Positions 34,026 to 43,271 are shown, counted from the first letter of the stretch. The stretch: 64,000 nt of DNA from Streptomyces sp. Isolate_45 (GCF_024721315.2 NZ_JANFAK020000017.1:16985-80984); one strand, 5' to 3'. Translations and numbers: made by a program. Notes: generated by a model not told the origin, from the letters alone.

Positions 34026-35027
34026 ATGCGCGCCGATCGGTTGGTCTCCCTGGTGCTGATGCTGCGCCGGCGCGGTCGGCTGTCCGCGGCCACGCTGGCC
34101 CGCGAGCTGGAGGTGTCCACCCGCACCGTGCTGCGCGACATGGAGGCGCTGTCCGCGGCCGGCGTCCCGGTCCACGCCGAACGCGGCCGGCACGGCGGGT
34201 TCGCGTTGCTGCCCGGGTTCCGGACCGAGCTCACCGGACTCAACCACGACGAGTCCCTCGCGCTGCTGGTCGCCGGATCGCGGCGCGGCGCGCAGGCGTT
34301 CGGCCTCGGCTCGGCGCTCGCCTCGGCCATGCTCAAAGTGGTCGACGCACTGCCCGAAGGCCATCGGGACACCGCGACCGGAGTGGCCGAGCGACTGCTC
34401 ATCGACCCGGAGACCGACCTCCTCTCGCGCCGCGTGGTCGCCGAGGAGGTGTCCGACGCCGTCGTGTCCGAGGTCAGGCGCGCGGTCTTCGCCGGACACA
34501 AGCTGCGCATCCACTACGCGGCGACGGACCGGCCGGCGCAGTGGCGCACGGTGGACCCGATCGGCCTGGTCACCGTGCGGGAGCGGGGCTACCTGCTGGC
34601 CACGAGAGCGGGCGCGGACCGCACCTACCGGCTGTCCCGGGTCCGGGCCGCCGAGGAACTCGACGAACCCGCGCAGCGACCGGACCGGATCGATCTGGAC
34701 CGGGCCTGGCAGGACCGCAGCTCGCGGTTCCGGACCGGCGGCGACCAGGTCACCGTGGTGCTCCGGCTCCACCCGGCGCGGCGGGAGAACCTGCTGGACA
34801 CCGCGCTGGCCGTCCTCACCGAGGAAGCCGACCCCGACGGCCGACTACGGCTGACGGTGACCTTCCAGGACGCGAGGCACGCCGAATGGGCGCTGTGGCA
34901 GTTGGCCACGCACGCCGAAGCCCTGACCCCGCACTGGTTGCGCGCCTCCCTGCGCGAACGCGCCGCCGCGCTCGCCGGTCACTACGAGGCGACGCCCGAC
35001 CCCGGAGCCGTCACGACCGGACCCTAG
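34026..35027 (+). CDS. YafY-type HTH-WYL transcriptional regulator
   Basis: 333 residues. N-terminal winged HTH (LSAATLARELEVSTRTVLRD), then AERGRHGGFALLPGF, then a WYL domain (KLRIHYAATDRPAQWRTVDPIGLVTVRERGYLLA) and a C-terminal WCX extension. WYL domains bind small ligands or nucleic-acid signals. It is divergent from ridA-like and likely autoregulated through the dyad at 33987-34005. There is no Shine-Dalgarno, so it may be leaderless. Its TAG stop is inside the stem of a dispersed hairpin element (35025-35096). Confidence 0.9.
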   Translation: MRADRLVSLVLMLRRRGRLSAATLARELEVSTRTVLRDMEALSAAGVPVHAERGRHGGFALLPGFRTELTGLNHDESLALLVAGSRRGAQAFGLGSALASAMLKVVDALPEGHRDTATGVAERLLIDPETDLLSRRVVAEEVSDAVVSEVRRAVFAGHKLRIHYAATDRPAQWRTVDPIGLVTVRERGYLLATRAGADRTYRLSRVRAAEELDEPAQRPDRIDLDRAWQDRSSRFRTGGDQVTVVLRLHPARRENLLDTALAVLTEEADPDGRLRLTVTFQDARHAEWALWQLATHAEALTPHWLRASLRERAAALAGHYEATPDPGAVTTGP

Positions 35028-35096
35028 GGCCCGTCGTCGAATTCCCCTCCGCCTCGCGGCGTTGGGGCGACGACGGGAGTTCGACGACAGGCCCTA
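35025..35096. terminator. Long inverted-repeat element holding both convergent stop codons
   Basis: The arm from 35025 (TAGGGCCCGTCGTCGAATTCCC) pairs with the arm ending at 35096 (GGGAGTTCGACGACAGGCCC-TA) with two mismatches over about 22 pairs and a 28-base loop. The TAG of the WYL gene and the TAG of the minus-strand AAA gene lie in opposite arms. Nearly the same sequence recurs at 57293-57346. Confidence 0.8.
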
Positions 35097-37037
35097 GAGC
35101 GGCGGTGGCTCCGGCCGTTCCTGGGGGCCGCGGCCCGACAGGACCTCCCCGTACGCCTGCATCAGGTCCGCCAGCCGCAGCGTCGCCAGGTCGTCCCGCG
35201 AGGGCTCCCCGGCGAATCCCGCCAGCCGCAGGTCCCGGTAGGCGCAGCTCTTCTCGTACAGGGTGCGCAGGAAGCGACCGTTGCCCAACTCGTCGATCCA
35301 GCCCTGCTCGACGACGTGCCCGCTGATGCTGCGCAGTTCCTCCAGGGCCTCCTCGTCCCACCGGTCCCCGTTCGCCTCCGCCAGCACCCCGCCGATCGAG
35401 GTGAGTTCCGGCGGCCGGTAGCTGGGGAAGTCCACCCGGGTCGTGAACCGCGACGACAGCCCGGGGTTCGCGCCGAGGAGCCGGTCCATCCCCGCCGGAT
35501 AGCCGGCCAGGATCACCACCAGGTGGTCCCGGTTGTCCTCCGCCCGCTTCAACAGCACCTGAAGCGCCTCGTCCCCGTACGCGTCACCCTTGCTGTAGCC
35601 GGAGTTGGACAGGCTGTACGCCTCGTCGACGAACAGCACGCCGCCGATCGCCGAATCGATCAGCTCGTTCGCCTTCACCGCGGTCTGTCCGAGGAACTCA
35701 CCGACCAGATCGGCCCGTTGGGCCTCCACCAGATGGTCGCCGCCGAGCAACCCCAGCGCGTAGAAGACCCGCCCCAGGATCCGCGCCACCGTGGTCTTCC
35801 CGGTGCCCGAGGGGCCCGAGAAGACGAAGTGGCGTTTTGGCGGCTGCACCGGCAACCCCTGCGCCGCCCGCAACCTGGCCATGTGCAACTGCGCCGACAG
35901 GGCCTTCACCTGCCGCTTCACCGGATCGAGCCCCACCATCCGCTCCAGCTCCGCCAGCGCCTCGGCCAGCGCCTGCGGATCGGCGGGCCCGGCCGGCAGT
36001 CCGGCCGGAGCGCCCTGCGGCGGCACGGACACCTTGTGCCGTGCGCCCTCCAACCCGCCCGCGCCCGCCGACGGCACGAAACGCTGCTCGGGCGGGTCCA
36101 GCGGCGTCGGCGGATCCGAATCCACCTGGCCGTCAGCCGCGACGTCCTGGAAGGGACCCCCGCCGAGCGCCACGGCGGCGTAGTCCCCGCCGGCCGTCGA
36201 CAGACCGTGCCCCGCCAACCCCTCGGTGACGTGCCCGGAGAGCCCCGCGAACCCGGCCATGTCGTCGGGGTCGCTGCTGTCCGCGATGGCCGTCAGCCGG
36301 GCCGCGGTGTCCATGAACGCCGGATCCACCCGGTGCACCGCCCGGTACAGCGGCAGCGCGGCGGCGCTGCGCCCGGTTCCCTCGTGCGCCCGCGCCAGCC
36401 AGTACCGCAGCTCCTTGCGCTGCGGCTGCTCGCTGCGACAGCGCATCAGCGCCGCCGACAGCATCGGCTCCGCCTGCCCGTACATCTCCAACCGCACCCG
36501 GGCCATGCCACCGAACAGGCCGGCCTCGATGCCCAGCAGCGGATCGTCCACCAGCGGCTCCGTGTGCCGCACCAACTGCTCCCAGTCCTTGACCAGGTAG
36601 GCGCGGCAGGCGTGCAGGAACCGGACCTGCGGATCGGCGTCCACCGGCGGCAGCGCGGCGAGGGCCTGGTCCAGCTCCGGCACGTGCCGGCCGTCCAGCC
36701 AGTGGGAGGCGTGGGCCAGCAGCAGGTCGCGCCGGCTCTCCAGCACCGGCTGCACCCACCAGCCCAACCAGTACCAGGAGTTGAGCGTCCGCCGGTGCCG
36801 CGCCCGCTGCTCGCCGAAGCGGTCCCGGTGCGCGTACATGCGGAGCAGGGCGTTGGTGGTGTCCACGCGGAGCGCGTGCAGGCCCAACCAGGCGTCCGCC
36901 ATGGTGGGGTCGAACCTGACGGCCGACCGGAACTCCTCCTCGGCCTGCGGATAGGCACCCATCGTGCAGGCGTCCACCCCGCGCAGCCAGGCGAGTTCGG
37001 CCGGGGCGTGTGCGCTGCCCGGCATGCCGAAGTCCAT
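35094..37037 (-). CDS. EccA-type AAA+ ATPase with N-terminal TPR-like domain
   Basis: 647 residues. The helical TPR-like N-terminal domain (about 10-250) contains repeats such as AYPQAEEEFRSAVRFDP; a Pro-rich linker (300-350) follows; then a CbxX/CfqX AAA+ ATPase: FVFSGPSGTGKTTVARI (Walker A 408-416), GVLFVDEAYSL (Walker B), GDEALQVLLKRAEDNRDHLV and NPGLSSRFTT (arginine-finger region). This is the architecture of EccA of type VII secretion. No other Esx/Ecc gene is in the window, so it is an orphan copy, and the secretion link is inference. GGGGGA precedes the start. Confidence 0.9.
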   Translation of the reverse strand: MDFGMPGSAHAPAELAWLRGVDACTMGAYPQAEEEFRSAVRFDPTMADAWLGLHALRVDTTNALLRMYAHRDRFGEQRARHRRTLNSWYWLGWWVQPVLESRRDLLLAHASHWLDGRHVPELDQALAALPPVDADPQVRFLHACRAYLVKDWEQLVRHTEPLVDDPLLGIEAGLFGGMARVRLEMYGQAEPMLSAALMRCRSEQPQRKELRYWLARAHEGTGRSAAALPLYRAVHRVDPAFMDTAARLTAIADSSDPDDMAGFAGLSGHVTEGLAGHGLSTAGGDYAAVALGGGPFQDVAADGQVDSDPPTPLDPPEQRFVPSAGAGGLEGARHKVSVPPQGAPAGLPAGPADPQALAEALAELERMVGLDPVKRQVKALSAQLHMARLRAAQGLPVQPPKRHFVFSGPSGTGKTTVARILGRVFYALGLLGGDHLVEAQRADLVGEFLGQTAVKANELIDSAIGGVLFVDEAYSLSNSGYSKGDAYGDEALQVLLKRAEDNRDHLVVILAGYPAGMDRLLGANPGLSSRFTTRVDFPSYRPPELTSIGGVLAEANGDRWDEEALEELRSISGHVVEQGWIDELGNGRFLRTLYEKSCAYRDLRLAGFAGEPSRDDLATLRLADLMQAYGEVLSGRGPQERPEPPPL

Positions 37038-37272
37038 CACATCCCCCACAAGCCAGCCCCGTGGTACGCGGCAACCCCCGTGCTGCGCACGCGAGTTGTC
37101 CACCCCGCCGATGAAATCAGGGCTGCATCGTACCTGCGGTGACGCACCTTACCCAGGGTGCGACGGGGACGGGTCGCGCGTGCGCTCCGGACGCGCATGG
37201 TAACGCACGGTGAGGATCGGTGGGGGGAGCGGCCCGCGGGGCGTCGGACGGGGACCGTGCCGGGGGCAGGAC

Positions 37273-37308
37273 GGAGCCCCCGGTCACGGGGGAACAACCG
37301 GGGGCTCC
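37273..37308 (-). terminator. Strong stem-loop after the P-loop kinase gene
   Basis: Perfect 12-base arms GGAGCCCCCGGT and ACCGGGGGCTCC with a 12-base loop, 108 bases downstream of the kinase stop (minus strand). The 378-base gap (37038-37415) otherwise shows a CGCACC/GGTGCG dyad near 37144-37165 that may belong to the promoter of the AAA gene; no gene is seen. Confidence 0.8.
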
Positions 37309-37415
37309 ATGGGCGCGGCTGCCTTCGCAGACCGCGCATTCAGAACGTAAGGCCGTCGCCGGGGCCTGGTCAAGCGGGTCGGAACGGGCCCGTGGACGCC
37401 GTTCCGCGGCGCCGA

Positions 37416-38051
37416 TCAGGCCTGGGGCAGTCCGTCGCTCCCGGTGACGGAAGCGGCGGTTCCCGGCGTCGCAGCAGCCCCTGAAGTCCACTCGTATCCC
37501 GTACCGCTCTGGCGTACCAGGGTGTCGGCGAAGGGGCGCGAAGGGTCGTCCGAGAAGTGCGCGCGCTCGGCGCGCTCCCATCCGTCCCAGAAGTCGGAAA
37601 GTTCACGCCCGTCCCGGTTCCTCCCGCGCCCCCAGGAGGTCTCACGGGCGGTCTCCATCCACAGCAGCCGCGCCAGGCGCGGCCGCAGGGCCCGCCGGCC
37701 GGCTCCGACCCCCTCGACGAGCACCACCGGCGCCGGCTCCAGCACCCGCTCCGGCCCGAAGCGCCGTTCCACCCAGTCGTACGGGGCCCAGTGCGCGGCC
37801 CGGCCCGCCGCCAGCGGCCGCAGCACCTGCGCGTCCAGCCGGCGCCACCAGTCGAACAGCTCCTCATGGGTGGCCACGTCGTCGAGGTGCAGCACCGGCG
37901 CCCCGCCGAGGGCCCCGGCGAGCCTCCCCGCGAACGTGCTCTTCCCCGAACCGGCGTGCCCGTCGACCCCGATCAATCGGACCGGGCCGAGGGAGGGCGG
38001 CAGGGCGGTGAGCTCCCGTGCGAGTGACTCAAGTGACTGCTGTGGTTCCAC
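37416..38051 (-). CDS. Uridine-kinase-like P-loop protein
   Basis: 211 residues. Walker A GVDGHAGSGKSTFAGRL; substrate region LHLDDVATHEELFDWWRRLD; Walker B-like VVLVEGVGAG; and a lid region rich in Arg (GRGRNRDGRELS). Resembles the uridine/phosphoribulokinase-like proteins of actinomycetes whose substrate is not established. The C-terminal 30 residues are Gly/Ala/Ser-rich. It is transcribed alone and divergent from the secreted peptidase gene. Confidence 0.85.
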   Translation of the reverse strand: MEPQQSLESLARELTALPPSLGPVRLIGVDGHAGSGKSTFAGRLAGALGGAPVLHLDDVATHEELFDWWRRLDAQVLRPLAAGRAAHWAPYDWVERRFGPERVLEPAPVVLVEGVGAGRRALRPRLARLLWMETARETSWGRGRNRDGRELSDFWDGWERAERAHFSDDPSRPFADTLVRQSGTGYEWTSGAAATPGTAASVTGSDGLPQA

Positions 38052-38191
38052 CCGGCCAGCTTAGGCGGCCCGTTCGGAGGGGGTCGTTCACCCCGACACG
38101 TGCCCGTGGCTTCGGCCCCCGGCCCGCGGGAACTGGAAGGGTGGACGAGCCGATCCACCGCACCGACACCGACCCCTGGGGGCCAACGCCG

Positions 38192-39613
38192 ATGACCGCA
38201 CCCACGCCGCGCCGGGCTCTCCTGGCCGTCGCCCTCGCCGCCGCCACCACGGTCGGCCTCCCCGGGGGGCGGGCCTCGGCCGGTCCGGCCCCGTCCTCCG
38301 CCCCGGGAACCGGACCCGTACCCGCGCCTAACGCGGAGGGCGCGGCCGCCGGCGGGGACGCCACCGCGACCGCCACCGCGCGGACCGTCGACAACCGGTT
38401 CTGGTACTCCCTGTCCCACTGGCGGGCCGGAACCCACAACGGCACCACCGCCGTCGGCGGCGCCCGCCCCGGCCTGGAGATCGCGACCCCGGCCGGCCGC
38501 ACCGTCTACACCGACCCCCACACGGCCAGGAAGGCCACCTGGGAGTACGCGACCTGGACCTCGCCCGTCCACCGCTCGACGGTCCCCGCCACCGAGGCCA
38601 TCGCCTCCTGGAACGCCCGCACCCCGGCCGGCACCTGGATCCAGATCGAACTGCGCGGCACCTACACCGACGGCAAGGCCACCCCCTGGTACGTGATGGG
38701 CCGCTGGGCCGCCGGGGACGGCGACATCCGCCGCACCTCCGTCGACGGCCAGACCGACGGCCGGACCACCGTCTGGACCGACAGCCTGGCCGTCGACAAC
38801 CCGGCGTCCGGCGTCCGGATCAAGGACTGGCAGCTGCGACTGACCCTGTACCGCAAGCCCGGCGCCGACCGGGGGCCCACGGTCTGGCTGGCCGGCGCGA
38901 TGGTCTCCGACATCCCGGACCGGTTCACCGTCACCGCCTCCACGCCCTCGGGGAAGGCGCACGAGCTGAAGGTCCCGCGCTACTCGCAGGAGATCCACGC
39001 CGGCCGCTACCCGGAGTACGACAACGGCGGCGAGGCCTGGTGCAGCCCCACCTCCTCCCAGATGGTGGTGGAGTTCTGGGGCGGCCGCGCCTCCACGAAG
39101 GCGCTGTCCTGGGTCAAGGCCGGCTACCGGGACCCCCAGGTCTGCCACGCGGCCCGCTCCACCTATGACGCCGCCTACAAGGGCTGCGGCAACTGGCCCT
39201 TCAACGCCGCCTACGCCGCCACCTACCGGGGCCTCGCGGGCGTCGTCACCCGGCTCACGTCCCTCGCCGACCTGGAGACCCTGGTCCGCGCCGGGATCCC
39301 CGTCATCACCTCCCAGTCCTTCCGCGCGGAGGAACTCGGCGGCGCGGGCTACGGCACCGCTGGTCACCTGATGACCGTGATCGGCTTCACCGCCGCCGGG
39401 GACGTGATCGCCAACGACCCCAACTCGCCCGACAACCCCGCCGTCCGCCGCGTCTACAAGCGTCGGGAGTGGGAGAACAACTGGTTGCGGACCAAGCGCC
39501 ACAACGCCGCCGGGAAGACCGTCTCCGGGACCGGGGGCATCTGCTACCTCTACGGACCGGCCGTCCCGGGGCCGGTCCAGACCGCCGCGCTGAAGGCGGT
39601 CGGAGTGTTGTGA
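38192..39613 (+). CDS. Secreted C39-family (papain-like) peptidase
   Basis: 473 residues with a Sec signal peptide (RRALLAVALAAATTVGLPG, cleavage near RASA-G). A beta-rich N-terminal domain (about 70-230) is followed by a Peptidase_C39_2 domain: catalytic Cys in GEAWCSPTSSQMV, His in AGHLMTVIGF and the Asn/Asp in VIANDPNSP. Likely an extracellular cysteine protease or peptidoglycan/peptide hydrolase; no substrate is known. The start is the ATG that directly precedes the basic n-region; an earlier GTG lacks spacing for its own site. Confidence 0.88.
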   Translation: MTAPTPRRALLAVALAAATTVGLPGGRASAGPAPSSAPGTGPVPAPNAEGAAAGGDATATATARTVDNRFWYSLSHWRAGTHNGTTAVGGARPGLEIATPAGRTVYTDPHTARKATWEYATWTSPVHRSTVPATEAIASWNARTPAGTWIQIELRGTYTDGKATPWYVMGRWAAGDGDIRRTSVDGQTDGRTTVWTDSLAVDNPASGVRIKDWQLRLTLYRKPGADRGPTVWLAGAMVSDIPDRFTVTASTPSGKAHELKVPRYSQEIHAGRYPEYDNGGEAWCSPTSSQMVVEFWGGRASTKALSWVKAGYRDPQVCHAARSTYDAAYKGCGNWPFNAAYAATYRGLAGVVTRLTSLADLETLVRAGIPVITSQSFRAEELGGAGYGTAGHLMTVIGFTAAGDVIANDPNSPDNPAVRRVYKRREWENNWLRTKRHNAAGKTVSGTGGICYLYGPAVPGPVQTAALKAVGVL

Positions 39614-39631
39614 AATTGGTCTGGTGCGGAC

Positions 39632-39656
39632 GGCTTAAAAGTCGGAATATGGGCAT
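39632..39656 (+). promoter_or_regulatory. Possible SigB-like promoter of the SPW-repeat gene
   Basis: GGCT (39632-39635), 15 bases, then GGGCAT (39651-39656) is one step from the Streptomyces SigB consensus GNNT-N14-16-GGGTAY. The region is unusually A/T-rich for this genome and precedes a GGAGG site. Confidence 0.3.
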
Positions 39657-39694
39657 AAAGGGCACATAAGGCTTCGCGTAGGAGGCAGCCCGCC

Positions 39695-40126
39695 ATGACC
39701 ACCCATCCGAGAATCGAAAGCCACCCGGACCTCGCCGAGATGCGGACCAGGTTCGAGCGGGTGACCAGCACTCCCGCGGCGCAGGCGGTCGAGGCCCTGG
39801 CCCTGATCACGGGCCTGTACCTGGCCGCCTCGCCGTGGATCGCGGGGTTCAGCGCGCTCTCGCCGCTGGCCGTCAACAACCTCATCGCCGGCCTGGCGTT
39901 CTGCCTGTGCATGGGCGGACTCGGGTCGGCGTACGAGCGCACGCACGCGATGGCCTGGACGGCCGTCGCGATCGGCGCCTGGACGATCATCGCCCCGTGG
40001 GTCATCGCCGGAGAGATGGACACGACCCGCAGCGTGGTCAGCAACATCATCACCGGAGCCATCGCCCTCTGCCTCGGTCTGGCCATGGTGGCCATGGGCG
40101 GCCGCCGGCGTGACGGCATGACCTGA
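39695..40126 (+). CDS. SPW-repeat membrane protein
   Basis: 143 residues with four hydrophobic helices and two SPW repeats (LAASPWIAGF and IIAPWVIAGEM). The N-terminal 30 residues are cytoplasmic and charged. SPW-repeat proteins are widespread in bacteria with no assigned function and are often stress-regulated. GTAGGAGG precedes the ATG. Confidence 0.9.
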   Translation: MTTHPRIESHPDLAEMRTRFERVTSTPAAQAVEALALITGLYLAASPWIAGFSALSPLAVNNLIAGLAFCLCMGGLGSAYERTHAMAWTAVAIGAWTIIAPWVIAGEMDTTRSVVSNIITGAIALCLGLAMVAMGGRRRDGMT

Positions 40127-40262
40127 CCGTACGCGGTACCCGTCACCGGGTCCCGGCCGCAGCCCGCTCCGGCGGGCCCGGCCGGGGCCCGGCGACGTGA
40201 CGCGCGCCACCAGTGACCGACGTCCTACCGCGACGGCCGCGTGCGCCGGCACATTGGACGGC

Positions 40263-40415
40263 ATGACCGCAGACAGCCCCGCCCTCAATGCCGCCACCCC
40301 CAGCACCGTCGCCACCGGCGGGCCCGACGAGGGCTCCTCGTGGCTGGAGCACGTGCTCGGCTGGACCCTCGTGGTGGTCGTCGCGATGTTCGTCACCCAG
40401 GTCGGCTGGATGTAG
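40263..40415 (+). CDS. SCO1431-family small membrane protein
   Basis: 50 residues: a polar, Ala/Thr-rich head and one C-terminal helix (LEHVLGWTLVVVVAMFVTQV). Matches my memory of the conserved SCO1431 family of streptomycetes, which also fits the synteny. Function unknown. A start at 40197 is possible in frame but unsupported. Confidence 0.75.
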   Translation: MTADSPALNAATPSTVATGGPDEGSSWLEHVLGWTLVVVVAMFVTQVGWM

Positions 40416-40431
40416 CTCCGGCCGGGAGGCC

Positions 40432-41110
40432 CTACGAGGCCTCCGGGCGCAGCCCGTCGGTGACGATCGCGTCGGAGGCCGCCAGGGCCTGTTCGGCGCT
40501 GCCCCGCGTCGTGAAGACGAACGGCGGGACGGTCGGGAGAGCCGGCGGCCCGTCGGGGCTGAACGTCACGCACGGCAGCCCCTCGACGCACCCGCTGAAC
40601 CGCGTCGGGGGGTGCGGGGAGCCCCCGGCGCCGTGTCGGCCGGGGCCCCGCGTCGGCGCCCCCGTCGTCAGTGCCGCCGGCAGCGCCACAGGTAGGGCGG
40701 CGGCCGTCACCCGTGACCCGTCGGCGCCCGGTCGGCCGCTCCCGGCCCGCCCGGCTTCCCCGGACCTCCTCGACCCGCTCGGCCCCGCCGTGCGGCGTCC
40801 ATCCGAAGGCGAGCGCGCCGCCCGCGTCGCCGAGCGGCATGCCGACGTGGAGACCGCCCAGGTCGGCCGCCGCGAAGGACAGCGCCGACAGCGGCCGCGC
40901 GCGTACCGGAACGTGGGCGCGGGCCGGCGGTAGGAACCACAGGACTTGCCCGGCAACCCGACCGCCACGAGCGCGGGCAGGGCGACGAGCGCCGACCTCC
41001 TCCTGCGGACCCGGCCCAGCGGACCCGGCCCGCAGGGCCGGTGCGGGGGGATGTGCGCGGGGAAGTGCGGGGGAACTGAGCGGAGCCGGTTCGGGCACGC
41101 AGGTCTGCCA
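40432..41110 (-). pseudogene. Possible degraded gene in the 736-base gap
   Basis: No single frame is convincing across 40416-41151. Two minus-strand segments look coding by GC3 and composition but are in different frames: an upstream part near 40780-40960 reading LSFAAADLGGLHVGMPLGD and ALAFGWTPHG, and a downstream part ending at 40432 reading PFVFTTRGSAEQALAASDA and IVTDGLRPEAS. One frameshift would join them. I do not recognise the family. It could instead be non-coding with chance frames. Confidence 0.3.
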
Positions 41111-41151
41111 TACTGCGGGCATTCTGCGGCAGTTCGAGGCTAGGGCTGAAT

Positions 41152-41853
41152 TTGAATAATGGTCAACAGCGGGGCGGGACCAGCCGTTCGCAGGTTCGAC
41201 GGGCCGAACTCATAGCCACCGGACGCAAGTTGTTCGCCGGCACCTCGTACGACGCCCTCTCCATGGACGACATCGCCAAGCAGGCCGGCGTCGCCAAGGG
41301 GCTGATCTATTACTACTTCACGAGCAAGCGCGGCTACTACCTCGCCATCGTCGAGGACTCCGTCGCCGAACTCGTCGCCCGCGCCGGCCGGGACACGGAC
41401 CTCCCCGGCGCCGAGCGCGTCCGCCGCACCGTCGACGGCTACCTCCATTACGCGGAGCACCACCAGGCCGCCTACCGCACCATCGTCACCGGGGGCGTCG
41501 GCTCGGACGCCGAGGTGCTCGCGATCCGGGACGCCGTGCGCGAGGAGCTGACGGCCACCATCGCGGAGGGCGCCTACGGCACCCGTACCGTCCCGCCCCT
41601 CGCCCGGCTCGCCCTCGTCGGGTGGCTCTCCGGCGTCGAGGGCGTCACCCTGGACTGGATCGGCGCCCTGGGTGCGGAGGGGCAGCCCGACCGGGCGGCC
41701 GTCGGAGCGCTGCTCGTACGCCAGCTCCGTGCGACGCTGACCGTGATCGAGGAGTTCGTCCCGCAGTGTCCCGCCCCTCCGGCGGTCCTGGACGCGGCGT
41801 CGAACCCCCTCGGCAACGGTGATGATCAAGCACCGGTGACGGAAAGCGTCTGA
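41152..41853 (+). CDS. TetR-family transcriptional regulator
   Basis: 233 residues. N-terminal HTH: SMDDIAKQAGVAKGLIYYYF, followed by the usual helical ligand-binding domain. The only start that keeps the full HTH is TTG at 41152, with GAGG upstream; the annotation depends on that weak start. It stands 147 bases upstream of an acyl-CoA dehydrogenase on the same strand and probably senses an acyl-CoA or fatty-acid-like ligand (inference). Confidence 0.88.
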   Translation: MNNGQQRGGTSRSQVRRAELIATGRKLFAGTSYDALSMDDIAKQAGVAKGLIYYYFTSKRGYYLAIVEDSVAELVARAGRDTDLPGAERVRRTVDGYLHYAEHHQAAYRTIVTGGVGSDAEVLAIRDAVREELTATIAEGAYGTRTVPPLARLALVGWLSGVEGVTLDWIGALGAEGQPDRAAVGALLVRQLRATLTVIEEFVPQCPAPPAVLDAASNPLGNGDDQAPVTESV

Positions 41854-42000
41854 TCGGGCATACTCAACCCGCCGCAGCCGCTCTTCGAGCCCTTCCGTGA
41901 CCCGGGAGGGCCGTGTCGGCTGTGAGAGCACCGAGACCCGGCGGCGCGTCCCACACCTCACGCGTCGCCGCCGTGCCCGACCAGGGAGGAGAGCGCCGCC

Positions 42001-43173
42001 ATGACCGACCGCGCCCCACAGACGGTGGACCGTCAGCTGCCCACCGAGGAGTCCCGCGACCTCCTGGCGCTCGTGCGCGAGATCGCCCAGCGGGAGATCC
42101 GCCCCCTGGCCGCGGACGAGGAGGAGGCCGGCCGGTTCCCCCGCGAGGTCTTCACCCTGCTGTCCGAGTCCGGGCTGCTCGGTCTTCCGTACGCCGGGGA
42201 GTTCGGCGGCGGCGACCAGCCGTACGAGGTCTACCTCCAGGTCCTGGAGGAGCTCGCGGCGGCCCGCCTGACGGTCGGCCTCGGCGTCAGCGTCCACTCC
42301 CTGGCCTGCCACGGCCTCGCCGGCTACGGCACCAAGGAGCAGCGGAGCGCCCACCTGCCCGACATGCTCGGCGGCGGGCTGCTCGGCGCCTACTGCCTGT
42401 CCGAGCCGGCCGCCGGCTCGGACGCCGCCTCGCTCAGCACCAAGGCGGTCCGCGACGGTGACGACTGGGTGATCACCGGCACCAAGGCCTGGATCACCCA
42501 CGGCGGCGTCGCCGACTTCTACACCGTCCTGGCGCGCACCGGCGTGCCGGGCCCCAAGGGCATCACGGCCTTCCTGGTCCCCGGCGACGCCCCGGGCCTG
42601 ACGGCTGCCGTCCCCGAGAAGAAGATGGGCATGAAGGGCTCGCCCACCGCCCAGCTCCACTTCGACGGCGTACGGGTCCCCGACGCGCGGCGGATCGGCG
42701 ACGAGGGCCAGGGCTTCTCCATCGCGCTGGCCGCCCTCGATGCGGGCCGGCTCGGCATCGCCGCCTGCGCCATCGGCGTCGCGCAGGCCGCCCTGGACGA
42801 GGCCCTCGCGTACGCGCTGGGCCGCAAGCAGTTCGGGCACCCCATCGCCGACTTCCAGGGCCTGCGCTTCATGCTGGCCGACATGGCCACCAAGATCGAG
42901 GCGGGTCGGGCCCTGTACCTGGCCGCCGCGCGCCTGCGGGACGCGGGCAAGCCGTTCTCGCGGCAGGCCGCGATGGCGAAGCTGTTCTGCACCGACGCGG
43001 CGATGGCCGTGACCACGGACGCCGTCCAGGTCCTGGGCGGCTACGGCTACACGGCGGACTTCCCCGTGGAGCGGCTGATGCGCGAGGCGAAGGTGCTCCA
43101 GATCGTGGAGGGCACCAACCAGATCCAGCGCATGGTCATCGCCCGGCACCTGGCCGGCCCCGAGACCCGCTGA
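42001..43173 (+). CDS. Acyl-CoA dehydrogenase
   Basis: 390 residues, normal size. FAD/substrate motifs: YCLSEPAAGSDAASL, WITHGGVADFY, MGMKGSPTAQLHFDGVRVP, RKQFGHPIADFQGLRF and the C-terminal GGYGYTADFPVERLMREAK...IVEGTNQIQR, which holds the usual catalytic Glu of short/medium-chain enzymes. It oxidises an acyl-CoA to its trans-2-enoyl-CoA. A regulator (TetR) is just upstream and a strong hairpin follows, so it is a one- or two-gene unit. GGAGGAGA precedes the ATG. Confidence 0.94.
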   Translation: MTDRAPQTVDRQLPTEESRDLLALVREIAQREIRPLAADEEEAGRFPREVFTLLSESGLLGLPYAGEFGGGDQPYEVYLQVLEELAAARLTVGLGVSVHSLACHGLAGYGTKEQRSAHLPDMLGGGLLGAYCLSEPAAGSDAASLSTKAVRDGDDWVITGTKAWITHGGVADFYTVLARTGVPGPKGITAFLVPGDAPGLTAAVPEKKMGMKGSPTAQLHFDGVRVPDARRIGDEGQGFSIALAALDAGRLGIAACAIGVAQAALDEALAYALGRKQFGHPIADFQGLRFMLADMATKIEAGRALYLAAARLRDAGKPFSRQAAMAKLFCTDAAMAVTTDAVQVLGGYGYTADFPVERLMREAKVLQIVEGTNQIQRMVIARHLAGPETR

Positions 43174-43184
43174 ACGAAGCCGCC

Positions 43185-43209
43185 GGGCCGCGGCGCGCTC
43201 CCGCGGCCC
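43185..43209. terminator. Stem-loop after the acyl-CoA dehydrogenase gene
   Basis: Perfect nine-base arms GGGCCGCGG and CCGCGGCCC with a seven-base loop, in the gap before the convergent small gene. Confidence 0.65.
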
Positions 43210-43271
43210 CACTCGGGGCTCCGGTGGCGGCCCCCGTACGGGACACCCCTGCGCGGCCCCGGCCCGCGGGG

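Noticed and set aside
37309..37415. Possible small ORF after the strong terminator
   Set aside because: Only 13 codons (start at the ATG near 37309), without a ribosome site apart from the stem-loop itself.
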